64,000 nt of DNA. It comes from Homarus americanus (lineage: Eukaryota > Arthropoda > Malacostraca > Decapoda > Nephropidae). The stretch lies in the NCBI RefSeq assembly GCF_018991925.1, contig NW_024756438.1, positions 741,501 to 805,500 on the forward strand, read 5' to 3'. The notes below the pieces were generated by a model. It worked only from the letters and a program-made list of their open reading frames with translations. It did no database searches and was not told the DNA's origin. The position numbers were made by a program, and so were the translations under genes. Of this stretch, positions 49,819 through 62,911 are shown one piece after another. How positions within the stretch are numbered: the stretch's first letter is position 1; the number at the start of each line of letters is the position of its first letter.

Positions 49819-50043
49819 CACTTCTCTCTTCGTTAAAGTTAATGAAAAGAAGCCGCCGGAAGTGTTCAACAAACTGTCAGAAAATTACAAATGGAACAAA
49901 GCCGTTGAAGGTTGGAGCACCGAGAGAGTTTCAGGAAATATTTTCGTGTATGCCAGAGCTAAGACATTTTTACGAGGAGTGGGCGACGCAACATCTTACC
50001 GACAACTTAAGTCTAAAAGCTTGGCATGGTCATTTATTTCTCT
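49819..50043 (+). CDS. Exon-like block, 225 bp, unknown protein
   Basis: GAGAGACAG|CACTTC resembles an acceptor and TTTCTCT|GTAAGTG is a strong donor. Between them 225 bp are open with phase 2 at both ends. The frame joining both sites reads FVKVNEKKPPEVFNKLSENY, then residues such as GWSTERVSGNIFVYARAKTF. A second frame (ATG 49842) is also open and also looks protein-like (RHFYEEWATQHLTDN). Composition is not repetitive, unlike both flanks. The true frame cannot be decided by eye. It could be an exon of the plus-strand unit at 47,936 or of another gene; no family was recognised. Confidence 0.35.
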
Positions 50044-50146
50044 GTAAGTGTGTGGGTGGGTGTGTGGGTGGGTGTGTGGGTGTGTGGGTGGGTGTGTGAG
50101 TGGATGCGTGGGTGTGTGGGTGGGTGTGTGGGTGGATGTGGGGGGA

Positions 50147-50182
<36 letters not shown>

Positions 50183-50185
50183 GTG
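50044..50185. repeat. GGTGTGTGGGTG and (GT)n
   Basis: GTGTGGGTGG units then (GT)n, starting immediately at the candidate splice donor. Confidence 0.9.
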
Positions 50186-50474
50186 TGGAAAGTGACGAGG
50201 GAATTCTTCTAGTTACGACACAAGACTCAATGCAATTTTGATGAGAATATCCCTGGGATGGCTTACGTTATCCTCTTAAGGTTAGGTTAGGTTAGCTATG
50301 AAAAATATAACGTTTGAAGCTGCCAACAACTCATAAAAAACTCTCTCACACCCTTTTAATTAAATTATTGCACACCGCAGGTACAAAACTCCTCCCTTGG
50401 GAACACTACAGTAATGAGAATTGATGAAATATTACAGAAAGTTTAGCGAGATAGTTACAATCTTATTATTCTAC
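50186..50474. other. Unique DNA with (GGTTA)3
   Basis: AGGTTAGGTTAGGTTAGC at 50279-50296; otherwise no feature. Confidence 0.6.
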
Positions 50475-50703
50475 ACAGTGCCAGAGTGCCAGAGTTAAGT
50501 GCCAGAGTGCCAGAGTTAAGTGCCAGAGTGCCAGAGTTAAGTGCCAGAGTGACAGAGTTAAGTGCCAGAGTGACAGAGTTAAGTGCCAGAGTGACAGAGT
50601 TAAGTGCCAGAGTGACAGAGTTAAGTGCCAGAGTGACAGAGTTAAGTGCCAGAGTGACAGAGTTAAGTGCCAGAGTGACAGAGTTAAGTGCCAGAGTGAC
50701 AGC
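50475..50703. repeat. 21-bp minisatellite, 11 copies
   Basis: AGAGTTAAGTGCCAGAGTGA-type 21-bp units. The first copies have GTGCCAGAGTGCCAG and later ones GTGACAG, a clean switch between variants. The 7-residue open frames on both strands are artefacts. Confidence 0.95.
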
Positions 50704-51200
50704 ATGAGAGTGGTGCCTGAGATATCAAAGACCTTCTCAGATAGTGTTGTTAACCTTTAGGAGATCATCTGTTAACACCTGCACCATAATGAAGCAACAC
50801 AGGTAATGCATAATAAATTATGGCTCATTGGTCATTTGAACCGTAATTAAGAGACAGACAGACAGACATACGGACAGACAGAGAAAATCACAGAAACCAC
50901 AAAATATTTCCAGTATTTCTGCAAAAAATCAAAAACTCACTATTTGGATTTTTTTTAGAGGTAAAATATATGATTGATTAAAAGTCCTCGTAAAAATGCG
51001 CATAAATTCCTTCCCTTCCCCGAGCCAATGATTTATGGGGGCCAAGTACGATGGTGAGCTGTGGGGGAAGTTAGTCCAAAAATTCTGGAGGGTAATTTGG
51101 CCCTTGATTTCAGACGTGGTTAGTATCTACCCCAGAGAAAGTATTTGATTCGAATAACTACCACAAACATTTACCACTTTTATCTATTACAAATAAAATG

Positions 51201-51260
<60 letters not shown>

Positions 51261-52060
51261 AGAAAAATATTACCATCCACAGTTTATGAGAAAATACATA
51301 CACAAACATTTATCCAGACAGACCAACACAACACATTAAGAGAGACACACACACACACACACCTAAGGTTCCTTCAATACAACACCAACCATCACCACGA
51401 ACACTTCCGCTATAGTCAACTCCCCCTGTCCCCACCGGCCTGTCTCCCCAGCCCTCTCCCCGGCCTCTCCCCCCAGCCCTCTCCCCGGCCTCTCCCCCTA
51501 GCCCTCTCCCCGGCCTCTCCCCCCAGTGCTATAATGACTCCAACAGGTTTACCCAGTGACAATATGTTCATAACCAAGAGGGAGAACCACCCAAAACATC
51601 TTATCTTTGCGAAGGGGAAAAAAGAAAGAAATCCTACGCAGGTTAAGTGAGGTTTAAAAGGCCTAACCTGGAGGAAAGAAGAAAGAATAAAGAAGAGAAA
51701 CCTGGAGGAAATAAGAAGGAATGAAGGAAGGAAGGAAGGAAGGAAGGACTTAAACCAAACATCTACCTCTAACGCTACATACAACACAGTACCCAGGTAA
51801 ACCATTTCAGTAGCCACAATAATATCCACGTTACAAGTAGCAAGCTCACCTGGTAGTCTACAACACTTACTCAACAAGACATACTGTGTAAATATCCCCC
51901 CAAATGATCACAGGTAAAGCACACACCTGATGATATAGGGTCACCTGCATAATTGGTATAATAATTTAACAGGTATGTATAAAGGTAATTTTTTTTGAGG
52001 TGGGGTGTAGGAGTTATGTGTTTGGGAGAGGTAAAGTTTATGTTTTACCTATAATGCGGT

Positions 52061-52138
<78 letters not shown>

Positions 52139-52473
52139 TGCTTATTTCTATTTAGTCTACCAACCAAACCGAACCTAACCTAACCCATCAAGTCCTCGAC
52201 ACACTTAAATTTTCTCTAACATTATAAACAAAAATTCTATTACTCTGTAGGGTGAGGTGAGGTGAGGTGAGGTGAGGTGAGGTGAGATTACCTTCTAGGG
52301 CAAAGGCTGGTGAAAATAAAATGGTGATTGCAAATTGCCTCAGCGATCAGTTCACCTAACAATATATATATATGTACACGTCTAAACCGGCCTGAATATA
52401 TATCAGAGGGAACTGCCCGTGCTTTAGGAAATAGTGAAGAAGAATAATGTTGGAGTATATATGTATAATCCTT

Positions 52474-52520
<47 letters not shown>

Positions 52521-52584
52521 ACTTATGGGTCTCGTACTCATGGGATTAAGTGATTTTAAACAATGGAACTAATTCACCATACTC
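50704..52584. other. Non-coding with microsatellites
   Basis: GACA at 50852-50882, (GA)n at 51204-51259, CCCCGGCCTCTCCCC repeats at 51445-51525, GGAA at 51725-51748, (GA)n at 52061-52137, TAACC at 52172, (GGTGA)n at 52250-52285 and (CA)n at 52477-52519. No exon was supported. Confidence 0.65.
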
Positions 52585-52730
52585 AGAGGGCTGGCATTGT
52601 ACTCAAGGGGTTAAGTCATCGTACTCAAGGGGTTAAGTCATCGTACTCAAGGGGTTAAGCCATCGTACTCAAGGGGTTAAGCCATCGTACTCAAGGGGTT
52701 AAGTCATCGTACTCAAGGGGTTAAGTCATG
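52585..52730. repeat. 22-bp minisatellite, 6 copies
   Basis: Units of GTTAAGTCATCGTACTCAAG plus GG; related to the arrays at 40,950 and 63,536. Confidence 0.95.
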
Positions 52731-52779
52731 GAATAACTTTAGTGTCGAGTAATAGGCAGTAACTCCCCCCTACACCCCC

Positions 52780-53092
52780 AGCCGGCCCCACAGCCAGTCG
52801 CCGGACCCACAGCCAGTCGCCGGACCCACACCCAGTAGCCGGACCCACACCCAGTAGCCGGCCCCACAGCCAGTAGCTGACCCACAACCAGCCGGACCCA
52901 CAGCCAGTCGCCGGACCCACAGCCAGTAGCCGGACCTACAGCCAGTAGCCGGCCCCACAGCCAAGCCCCCACAACCAGTAGCCGGCCCCACAGCCAGTCG
53001 CCGGACCCACAGCCAGTCGCCGGACCCACACCCAGTAGCCGGACCCACACCCAGTAGCCGGACCCACACCCAGTAGCCGGACCCACAGCGAC
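52780..53092. repeat. About 19-bp minisatellite, 16 copies
   Basis: Units CCAGTAGCCGGACCCACA with AGTCG/AGTAG and GGACC/GGCCC variants. The Gly/Trp/Val-rich minus frames are artefacts. Confidence 0.95.
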
Positions 53093-54720
53093 GTATTGAT
53101 GGGTCTTGGATGTAATCAATCGAAAACTCACCTCATCCCTCAACTCATCATCCAGCTTAGGTAATGAGTGAAGCATAAATGTGAATAATCGACTTTTAAT
53201 TCTTGGATCAAACGCTAACACCAGATCAAAGTTAATCTTAAAAAAAAAAGTTTAGTTAATCTTTTTATGTTATTTTTTTGTTTTCGTATTTATTATTCAT
53301 AGAAAAATATCAACAAAATATAGACGTGTTTACCTTGACGCACAAAGATGAAATTGAGTCGATAAATGTTTTGTACTCGAAGGGTAACTCCGGGATGTGA
53401 TTGGTTCGTTCGCTAACCAATGAGAGACGTGATCTCATTTTGTAAACAAATATGGGAAACCTGAAGGAGTTTTGGAAGTGGAAGCAAAACAATAACAAAA
53501 TATGTGTAAATGGATAGAATTGATAGAAAAGGATGAAGTTGATTGTTTTCTACGCCCCTCTTTCACCTTCAATTCCCCCTTGTTTCCCACATCAACTCCC
53601 TCTCCCTCCTCTCAGCTCCTCGAACTCATTTCCCTCTCTTCTACCCCTTGTACTCTCCCTATCCCCCTTCAGCCCCCTCAGCACCTCCCCCTCCCTTCTA
53701 GACTCCCCCTCTCAGCTCCCCCTCCCTCTCTCCATCCCCCAGGACTCTAGGTGAAGGATATTTTTGCTCGCAGGAATTAGAGCCTGAACGATAAGGTGGG
53801 CAGAGATAGAATTTCGGATGAATAAAACGTCTCCTCCACTTAGGTCAATTTGTTCCTAATCTGATCGTCCCACTCGTATCTCATCTTCTTCCTTCTCCTC
53901 CTTTCCCTTCTTCCTCCTTCTCACTCCTCCTGGTCCACCATCGCCTCCCCCTCCTCCTTTTCTTCTTCTATTCGTCCTCTCCTCTTCCCTTCCTCCTTCC
54001 CCTCCCATCCCTCCTCCTCCTCTCCCATTTCACCTCCTTACCTCATTATCTTGATAGCCTTCTCCCCCATCTCCTTCTTCCCATCCTTCTTAACCATCTC
54101 ACCTTCCCTCCTTCCATCCCTGACCCCCAGAGCTACATCATCCATCAAATAGGAATTTCCAATTTCAGAAACAGATACTCGCGTTCCTGACAGCAATTCA
54201 ATCTCTCCCCCTATATTCAATTTATAGTGAGGTCGTTCGTATCCAACAAGTCCAGCAAGTGCACTGCTCGTTCGTATCCAACAAGTGCACTGCTCGTTCG
54301 TATCCAGCAAGTGCACTCCAGTCATCAGAATAAGAATTTTTAATAACTTAATGTTCATCTGTATAATCTCAAGTGAAAAAGAAGGAGTTGAATGTCTGAT
54401 TCTTTATGAACTCATTAAAAAATATCAATGTTTAGCCTCAAGAAGGTCGAGATTCTGGTCAGAGTTTATCATCTGAGGACGACATGAGATATGGCAAGTG
54501 AGTGTGTGTGTGTGTGTGTGACCCTCCACCTTGACCCTCCTCCTTCGCCTTCCTTTCGTGTGTTTACATTGACTCCAAAACTTAACCATAGGTGTTGATC
54601 AAACTTTATACCTGAATATAACATCTCACCTAACCTAACCTAACCTAACCAAATTTCTTATTTTGCAAGACGAAGAGGAAGGTATAAATCAGCGTCCAAA
54701 ATAACCTATACACTGGAAAC
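53093..54720. other. Unique DNA with CT-rich tracts
   Basis: CT-rich tracts at 53565-53745 and 53875-54120; TCGTTCGTATCCAACAAGTG-type repeats at 54233-54315; (GT)n at 54502-54520; TAACC x4 at 54629-54650. No gene seen. Confidence 0.55.
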
Positions 54721-54796
54721 TTACTCAAGGTTACTCAAGAAAGGCGAGGCAGCAGAAGAGGCAGCAGAAGAGGCAGCAGAAGAGGCAGCAGAAGAG
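54721..54796. repeat. 12-bp GAGGCAGCAGAA array
   Basis: Four to five units. Confidence 0.9.
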
Positions 54797-56184
54797 GGAG
54801 AGTTGGCTCGTGTGAGAAAAATAGCAAATGAAAAATCAGGTCCATAATTCGTGCGGGACTTGGCACCATGGCAGTAATATTGCGAATTAAGAGCAGGACT
54901 GAGGGTGCTTATGGCAGAAAACCTTCCTGTAAATAATAATAACAGAGGTAAGAGAGAAGGCATCACTCGAGCTGTAGGGACGAGCGACAACAGAGAGCAG
55001 GAAGCCAAGCCAAGTATTCCAGCATTACCATAGACGTGGAGGAGAGGAAGATGTGTGTTGGGAAGACGTCAGGGTGCTGCTGTAGGTTACTCTCCCTGCC
55101 TCGGGGACGTGGAAACCAGAACTGAAGTCTGTCTTGGTCTGCTGAGTTGTGGATAGGTGTGGGCGGAGGGTGGTGGTGGTGGTGGTGGTGGTAGTGGTGT
55201 TTGTGGTAGTGGCGGTGTAACATGACCATGGGGAGACATGAATGGGTGTAGGAGGAAGGTGGTGGCACTGCTGGTGGTGGTGTACGCATGTGAAGTGACA
55301 CTGGCCGGTACATAAGCCAGTGAGAGCCACACACACAGCTCAGTCTTGCCGGATGAAGGAGCCAGGCGTCACTCCCGTCTCTCTCTCACAACCACAGTAG
55401 ACGGACCCGAGAGAAGGAAGATCTTGGCAATGGCGCCTCCCCTCCGGTCAGTCTGTCTGATGATGGTGGCGGAGAAGGAACATATTCTATATTCTGAATT
55501 CCTTCTTCTGTCCGCTAGTAGCCAGGACGTTCCTCTCTCACTGCTCACGCCGGAGAGTCACAGAGAGGTCAACGTCCTTGGTGACTCATTTACTCGTCAC
55601 TCCTGAAGGGGCATGTTAGTGATAGGTGGGGCTCCTCCCGGTGGCGAACAGTACTATAGATCAAGAAGCTATGACTCACCCCTTTATTGACCTAACCCCA
55701 CGCCTCCATCATCCCTTACCACGCCAGCGACCAAGAATCACCCACGCCTACCCGGCCCCACGCCAGCCTCATGGAACGCACTACGCTCAGGTCATGCTAT
55801 GTACAGATCAGAACTGAATTTGAGTTATAGTCGAACTATCACTTGCAAGTCTACGGACTTGGCGCACCCTTATTCAACTACTACAAACCTAACTCACGTC
55901 ACCCCAGTACCTACACACACACACTCTCTCTCTCTCTCTCCACACACACACACAAACACACTGACCCAAAATAACACTGACAGTATCACACCACTAGGGT
56001 TCAGTATCTCAGGGATTAGTCTACTGAAACACACTGTAAACAACACACCGTAAACAACACACCGTAAACAACACACTGTAAACAACACACTGTAAACAAC
56101 ACACTGTAAACAACACACCCTACCAAAAGTCCCTCAGAGTACCGGGACAAAGTTACTGCAGGGTCGATCTATCCGTTAGGAGGG
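54797..56184. other. Unique DNA, no gene assigned
   Basis: GC somewhat higher at 54960-55620. (GGT)n at 55168-55195, (CT)/(CA) at 55917-55955, and CACCGTAAACAACA repeats at 56030-56115. Open frames on both strands at 55,000-55,600 lack splice or family support. Confidence 0.5.
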
Positions 56185-56540
56185 AGTCACTAACACCGTG
56201 TTGTAGGAGGAGAGAGTGAGGGATGTTGTTGGAGGGAGAGGAGTGTTGTGGGAGGAGAGAGTGAGGGATGTTGTTGGAGGGAGAGTGAGGGATGTTGTTG
56301 GAGGGAGAGGAGTGTTGTAGGAGGAGAGAGTGAGGGATGTTGTTGGAGGGAGAGTGAGGGATGTTGTTGGAGGGAGAGGAGTGTTGTGGGAGAGAGGTGT
56401 TGGAGGGGTGTTGTGGTAGGAGGAAGGGTGTTGGAGAAATGATGTGGAAGGGGGGATGTTGGAGGGTGTTGTGGGAGGAAGAGGGGTGTTGGAGAAGGGC
56501 GGTAAAGTTACCTAACCTAACCTAACCTAACCTAACAGAC
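56185..56540. repeat. GGGATGTTGTTGGAGGGAGAG array and TAACC
   Basis: Units of about 20-50 bp combining GGGATGTTGTTGGAGGGAGA and GGAGTGTTGTAGGAGGA at 56200-56495, then TAACC pentamers at 56510-56537. Confidence 0.85.
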
Positions 56541-56758
56541 CCCCATAATAACCTGAGGACCTCCCTTACGTAATAAATCTTAGGGGGTTCCTTATCCCAG
56601 GTCAACGAGGAAAGTGCATTAATACAGAGTGCAACTCCTGGCATTACAGCACTAGTGTAAGGGGATACAGCCCCTGTAACAAGACATTTCCATCATGTCA
56701 GGAGGGAAGGGGGTAGTGTAGGTATTCCTCCATTACACAAACATCAATGACACCTTCC

Positions 56759-56764
<6 letters not shown>
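56541..56764. other. Unique DNA
   Basis: No feature recognised. Confidence 0.5.
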
Positions 56765-57802
<1,038 letters not shown>

Positions 57803-57818
57803 CCACTAGGGGGCGCTG
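57803..57818. promoter_or_regulatory. CTCF-type insulator motif
   Basis: CCACTAGGGGGCGCTG matches the core CTCF consensus (CCASYAGRKGGCRS) at every core position. CTCF's zinc-finger core and motif are conserved between insects and vertebrates. It lies in unique sequence between the minus-strand CCP gene and the repeat-rich middle. Binding is not shown by sequence alone. Confidence 0.5.
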
Positions 57819-57839
57819 CTAACCTTCACCTTATGGCTG

Positions 57840-57969
57840 CCTGTCTGTCTGTCTGGTTGGTTGTTTGTGTCTGGTTGGTTGTTTGTGTCTGGCTGGTTGT
57901 TTGTGTCTGGCTGGTTGTTTGTTTCTTTCTCTGCTGTATCGCCTAGGTAACAAGATGTGTGTGTGTGTA

Positions 57970-58010
<41 letters not shown>

Positions 58011-58013
58011 TCT
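57840..58013. repeat. 18-bp repeat and (GT)n
   Basis: Four 18-bp units TGTCTGGTTGGTTGTTTG at about 57849-57924; (GT)n at 57956-58008. Confidence 0.9.
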
Positions 58014-58506
58014 CTGTCTCTCTGTCTGTCTAGTTCCTCCAACACCATCCTCAACATCTACCTTACAATCTGTCCTCCTCATCCTACTATTACTGTCACC
58101 ACACCATTGCACCCTTGTTCCCTCACACCCCAGTAACACCTAATCACACACCATGATTAATGACTCATAAGGCAATTATCACCGAATATAATTGGCACCA
58201 TGATTAATACTGAGGCGAGAAGGAAGGTTATTATTAGTACACACGGGACCGTAATCTGGTAGTCCAATCCAGCGGCCTTAACTATGGTGATTACCCCAGT
58301 AGATGACCTGGCTTTAACCCCCCTTTATGTATATAGGGTTAATGATATGGGTTTAAGGATACGGGTTACTGATATGGATTATGGATAGGATTTACATATT
58401 ATCTTTATTTTTCTTCCTTGTTCTTGTCGTTTATCATCACCACCCTTACTCTCACTCTCTCATCGCTTTCACTCCCTTTCCAAGGCCACCTAGATAGGAT
58501 GCCTTG

Positions 58507-58539
<33 letters not shown>

Positions 58540-58974
58540 CTCCAGCACAACACGGCAATATGGTCGTGTGTAAACTGACGTCTGTACAATATTGGTTCAG
58601 TGACTTGGGTTATTAGTCAATGTCCTGAGGTACTGTGTATTATTCCTGCCTCTTCCCCATTACCATCACCACCATCACCACCATCACCACCATCACCACC
58701 ATCACCACCACCAACTTTACACCTATCTCATCAAAGTAGCGTCTGTGGTCACATCTCACAACGAGGAAGAAACTGCGAGGGAACTGTTCTTATTTACATA
58801 CAGAGTGTAGTTGTAAGTAAGGTATCCGACGGCCGTATATTATGTAGGGGACGCCCCGAGCCAGAGTCTATAGTGCAGTCAGTTTTCTGGACAGTTTGAT
58901 GCAGTGGCAGTTTTAGTCTTGAGTGAAATTTTGATATTGTGTAGAAGTGTAAACGTTTAGAGAAGGGAGAGAAT
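58014..58974. other. Unique DNA with small repeats
   Basis: (CT)n at 58505-58539 and CACCATCAC 9-bp repeats at 58662-58712. No gene seen. Confidence 0.55.
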
Positions 58975-59450
<476 letters not shown>

Positions 59451-60354
59451 ACCATATTAACATCTGACGTGATAACAGTTAAAAAATAACTCTAAAGGAT
59501 AAAAAAAAATCCTAAGTAACATTCACACATTAGAGTTCTCACCCCAGAAACTTGGGAACCAAACCCACTTTCACAGAATGAAATGGTATATGACTCATTT
59601 AGTTAAGTGGTCCATTAAAAGAAACCATAAGCAAGTGGTCCATGAAGAGAGGTAACATAAGCACTGAGAAACTGTACCAAAATACTGAAGATTATCCTGA
59701 AGGTGGAAGCTTACAAGGTAGCTCTCGGGCCCTCAGGTCACTCAGTAAATTACATTAGCGAAAAACAAGATTCCTCGAGGAAACTGGCTGATAAATATGA
59801 ACAAAAAATTTAACTAACTTTACGAATGCACTGGAAAGTTAACCTGGCAGTGAGGTGATGTAGGAATGTGGAATGAAAGAAGACAAAAAGAAAAATGTAA
59901 AAACTAACTTTAAATTCATTGCTCTGGGAGTTAGCTAATGGTTCAAGAGATAGGAAGATATAGAGTCCACTAAAGGTATTGTTCTATATAATCCCTGGAT
60001 CATGGGTAAACACTCGTATTTGGTTTGAAATTAAGAAAATCTCACCCAGTCTTTGTAGCTGTGGTGTCACTCATATCAGATAGCCATGAGAGAGAAATCC
60101 ATGGAACGTGTCCTATATCACATCACAGACTCATCAAGAGGCCTTACAACATACATTCAGAGTAACTTGTTATCGTATTAGAAACAGTGACCAACTAATG
60201 ACTATATGAATCAGGGTCGTCCAGTTCGTGTGTTGTGAGAGTAAATGGATTGTTCTAAGGCACACAAGCAAGAACCACATAAGCACGAATATACTAACAC
60301 TGCCGGGGGAAGAAGAGCCACACAACGGGTCGAAATAATGTAACATTCGACTTG
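59451..60354. other. AT-rich DNA, possible transposon remnant
   Basis: No intact frame. Part may be the decayed upstream portion of the reverse-transcriptase fragment that follows. Confidence 0.35.
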
Positions 60355-60480
60355 AAAAAAAATTCTTGAGAGGAGTACCACAAGGCGTGATCTCAGGATC
60401 TACCTTGTTTATATTCCAGATCAAAAATAATATTAACAACACTATTTCAAGCCAAATCATTATAAATAATCACGATACGA
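60355..60480 (+). pseudogene. Non-LTR retrotransposon RT remnant
   Basis: Plus strand at about 60368-60440 encodes RGVPQGVISGSTLFIFQIKN, matching the RGVPQGS-LSPTLF..IxIN block that lies just before the catalytic YxDD motif in jockey-like non-LTR reverse transcriptases. Ser is replaced by Val, the YADD motif is not preserved, and stops follow within about 25 codons. It is a short, dead fragment. A tandem stop-rich context upstream prevents extending it. Confidence 0.5.
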
Positions 60481-61188
60481 ATATCTAATAAATATTTTTA
60501 GTTAAAATAATTCATTGGAACTTTTCACCCAGGGTAAGAGAAAGAGAATTCTATTGTTTACGTAAAAGACGTCAAAGTCGAGGGAGCATCAATATAAACA
60601 CACCGAATATAGCGGTTGGAGAAAGGAGGGCTCTAACTCATGCACAATTTAGCGGCAACAGCGTCCGTGTGATCAGGTAGAGGAATATTTAGAGGTTCCT
60701 GTATCGATAATAACGGTGACATAATAAAGGCGCCAAGCGTACTCAAAGTCAGGAGTAACTAACATCCGCTTATAAGACTAACATAAACAAACAAGACTCC
60801 AAAACTATGTCGCAACTCGCTCCAAAAAAAAGCCAATACTGAGGAGTTCCATGAATTTCAAATTGAACACCTTTACTCTCTGTAGTATTGTCAAAATCTT
60901 TCGACCGTTGTTTCATATTGTCTCACACTAGTTTGTATAGATACTTTCTAAATCGAGTTACCTGAGGCCTAGGTGTGTTATTGCCCCCCCCCCCCCACAA
61001 GGAGTAGTTATCCTTCACTTAACCTTATTACGGTGTCTTTATTCTACTTACTGGATCACTTTGTGGCACTTCGTAACACTTCACGACAATGAAAACAATG
61101 TCGAGACTGTTAGTTTGCTGCCAATAGTGTTTTTTACAACTCAGTAACGCTTCATTAGAGAATTCATCAATCACCAAAGTGTGTGGCC
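60481..61188. other. No gene seen
   Basis: AT-rich unique sequence with a C13 run at about 60984-60997. Confidence 0.5.
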
Positions 61189-61344
61189 ATGTCATCAATC
61201 ACCAAGAAGCCTGTGAACGTGACGACAGCGGCCTTGGTAGTGACAGAAGGAAGAGGCCGGGTGTATAGTGGCAGTCGTCTCAGCACTGTGAAGCGAGTAT
61301 TGTTTAGGACATACAGTATGTTGAGACTGAAGCTGGTGCAATGA
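61189..61344 (+). CDS. 51-codon small ORF, unknown
   Basis: ATG in a favourable context (GTGGCCATGT) begins a frame to TGA at 61342-61344: MSSITKKPVNVTTAALVVTE then a basic C-terminus (RVLFRTYSMLRLKL). GC content and codon mix are higher than in the AT-rich flanks. No signal peptide, donor or family was seen. It could be a small peptide, a first exon, or chance. Confidence 0.2.
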   Translation: MSSITKKPVNVTTAALVVTEGRGRVYSGSRLSTVKRVLFRTYSMLRLKLVQ

Positions 61345-61890
61345 TTCTTTTTTATTATAAGATATGAAGGTAAAATAGTCGTTATTTTATACTTGTGTTG
61401 TAATTTTAATGTTTGTTTTAACGTTTGTAATAATATCTATATAATGAATATTTTCCTTTAGTAACGTAACCTTCAGGTGGTCACCGTCTACTGTCTTTAA
61501 CAATAAGAATAAACCCAGGAAAATAAAGATGATTTTAATATTGATAACATTTATTCATACAGAAATAGTTACTAACATTAAGCTGAGACAAGATAACTAC
61601 AGCATAATTATTAAAATGTTAAGCTATAAATTATTTATATATGGTGAATAATAATCAGGGATAAGAAATATACAAATATAAACTTTATTTACAGATGTTT
61701 ATGATGTTACGTTATGTTTATATACAAATATTTATGAAAACATAATATTAATTGTGATAACATAATCTATTTACTAATGACGTCAGAGGCACCAACTGAT
61801 TAAACCCAATCAGAAGGGGCCTTTAACCCCGGGTGATGACGTCACATATAGGGATAATGGAAGAATATCACAGAGCAATACTGACGCACC

Positions 61891-61934
<44 letters not shown>

Positions 61935-62064
61935 GCACCAACACAGAGAAATGGCTCGATACTTCATACAAAAGACCAATTATTAATTACAGGTAAACAC
62001 ATTATAATATCTTGTAAACTTTAAGGTAAGAGAGAGACTCAGTGAGGGAGAAAGAGGTTGTTGT

Positions 62065-62110
<46 letters not shown>

Positions 62111-62269
62111 TACAGAAAGAGCATCTATATAATATAATCTGAAAAGAGAAGCTTGTGTATTGATTATAATATATTTATATGCAATTAATTTCATATATTC
62201 ACTAATGCATTCCTCATTAATCTATTTATTTCTCAATATCTCATATATACATAGGTGTGTGTGTCTCAC
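61345..62269. other. AT-rich DNA 3' of the CCP exons
   Basis: Strongly AT-rich; (CA)n at 61897-61932 and (GT)n at 62068-62105. No further sushi exon was seen here on minus. Confidence 0.55.
61778..61844. promoter_or_regulatory. Paired CRE palindromes with CCAAT
   Basis: TGACGTCA at 61778-61785 and again at 61837-61844, 59 bp apart, with CCCAATCAG and AACTGATT between. Full CREs are bound by CREB/ATF dimers. A promoter or enhancer is plausible but no start site is assigned. Confidence 0.35.
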
Positions 62270-62512
62270 CTTGACAGATGGGAAGGTACTTTAATGACCA
62301 GCTGCCAGAGACACAGGTGGTGGTGATGGAGGGGCCGAAGCTGAGGAAGGTGCCGTTACCGTCACAGGTGTACTCGACCACCTGCCCCCACTCCACCAGG
62401 CGCCCGCTGTAGTTGCTGCTCGAACTCGGCGGTGCTGCGGGGGGCTCTGAGCTGCACACTGTGAGGAGGGGGTTGTTGTGTAACGTCATAGCTGTTAGTC
62501 TATTGGTCATAC
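62270..62512 (-). CDS. CCP gene, exon A: complete sushi module
   Basis: Minus-strand exon, acceptor TTTTTAG|GTATG, donor CTGTCAAG|GTGAGA, phase 1-1, 243 bp. About 19 linker residues precede a full sushi/CCP module: Cys1 in LLTVC, Cys2 in VVEYTC, Cys3 in ITTTC, the conserved Trp in SGSW and Cys4 in LPIC. Sequons NYS and NGT suggest glycosylation. Sushi modules are about 60-residue extracellular beta-sandwich domains in complement-like, adhesion and receptor proteins. The phase-1 donor predicts further exons at lower coordinates, not identified nearby; the exon at 30,937 is a possible distant one. Confidence 0.82.
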
Positions 62513-62591
62513 CTAAAAATTAAACCAAATTATGAGTGAGAAAACTTAAACTAACGGTGCTGGTGATGAGACACTACTGAGAGATGGTCAC

Positions 62592-62783
62592 CTTTGAGAC
62601 AGGTGAAGGCTGGGTCGAGGGATGGCCAGCCGTCCTCCTGACAGGTGATGGAGATGTTGGTGGCGCCCGTCGGTGACATCCTCGGTGGCGTACATGTATA
62701 GGTAAGGGTCGTCCCCACCCAGTAGGGCGGGTCGGGGCCCTCAATGAAGGCGCCCTCAGGAGGTGGTGAGGGAGTCGGGGCAA
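62592..62783 (-). CDS. CCP gene, exon B: sushi module lacking Cys1
   Basis: 192 bp, phase 1-1, acceptor ACTCTAG|TTG, donor CTCAAAG|GTGACC. It encodes EGAFIEGPDPPYWVGTTLTY followed by TC, ISITC, DGW and FTC. Three of the four sushi cysteines and the Trp are present; the first Cys is absent, as the residues before PPPEG are Val-Ala-Pro-Thr. It is a clear paralogue of exon E, with nearly every core residue shared. It is spliced between exons C and A. Confidence 0.82.
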
Positions 62784-62911
62784 CTAGAGTAAAATAGAAG
62801 AGAGTGAACAGATGAATAAGAAACTATCACTCATAACCTGGACATGAGTTTATCTAACCCAGCTGTTTACTCATGAGGTACCTTCTTGTTTCCTCAGGTA
62901 GAGTGACTCAC

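Noticed and set aside
52739..53221. Gly/Trp/Val-rich minus frame over the 19-bp repeat
   Set aside because: Tandem repeat artefact; the non-repeat end has no splice or start support.
54963..55606. Overlapping open frames on both strands
   Set aside because: No splice-supported exon, and the His-rich section is a GGT/CCA repeat.
62574..62783. Arg/Pro-rich 69-codon minus frame
   Set aside because: Wrong frame of CCP exon B; the frame matching its paralogue exon E and both splice phases is the coding one.
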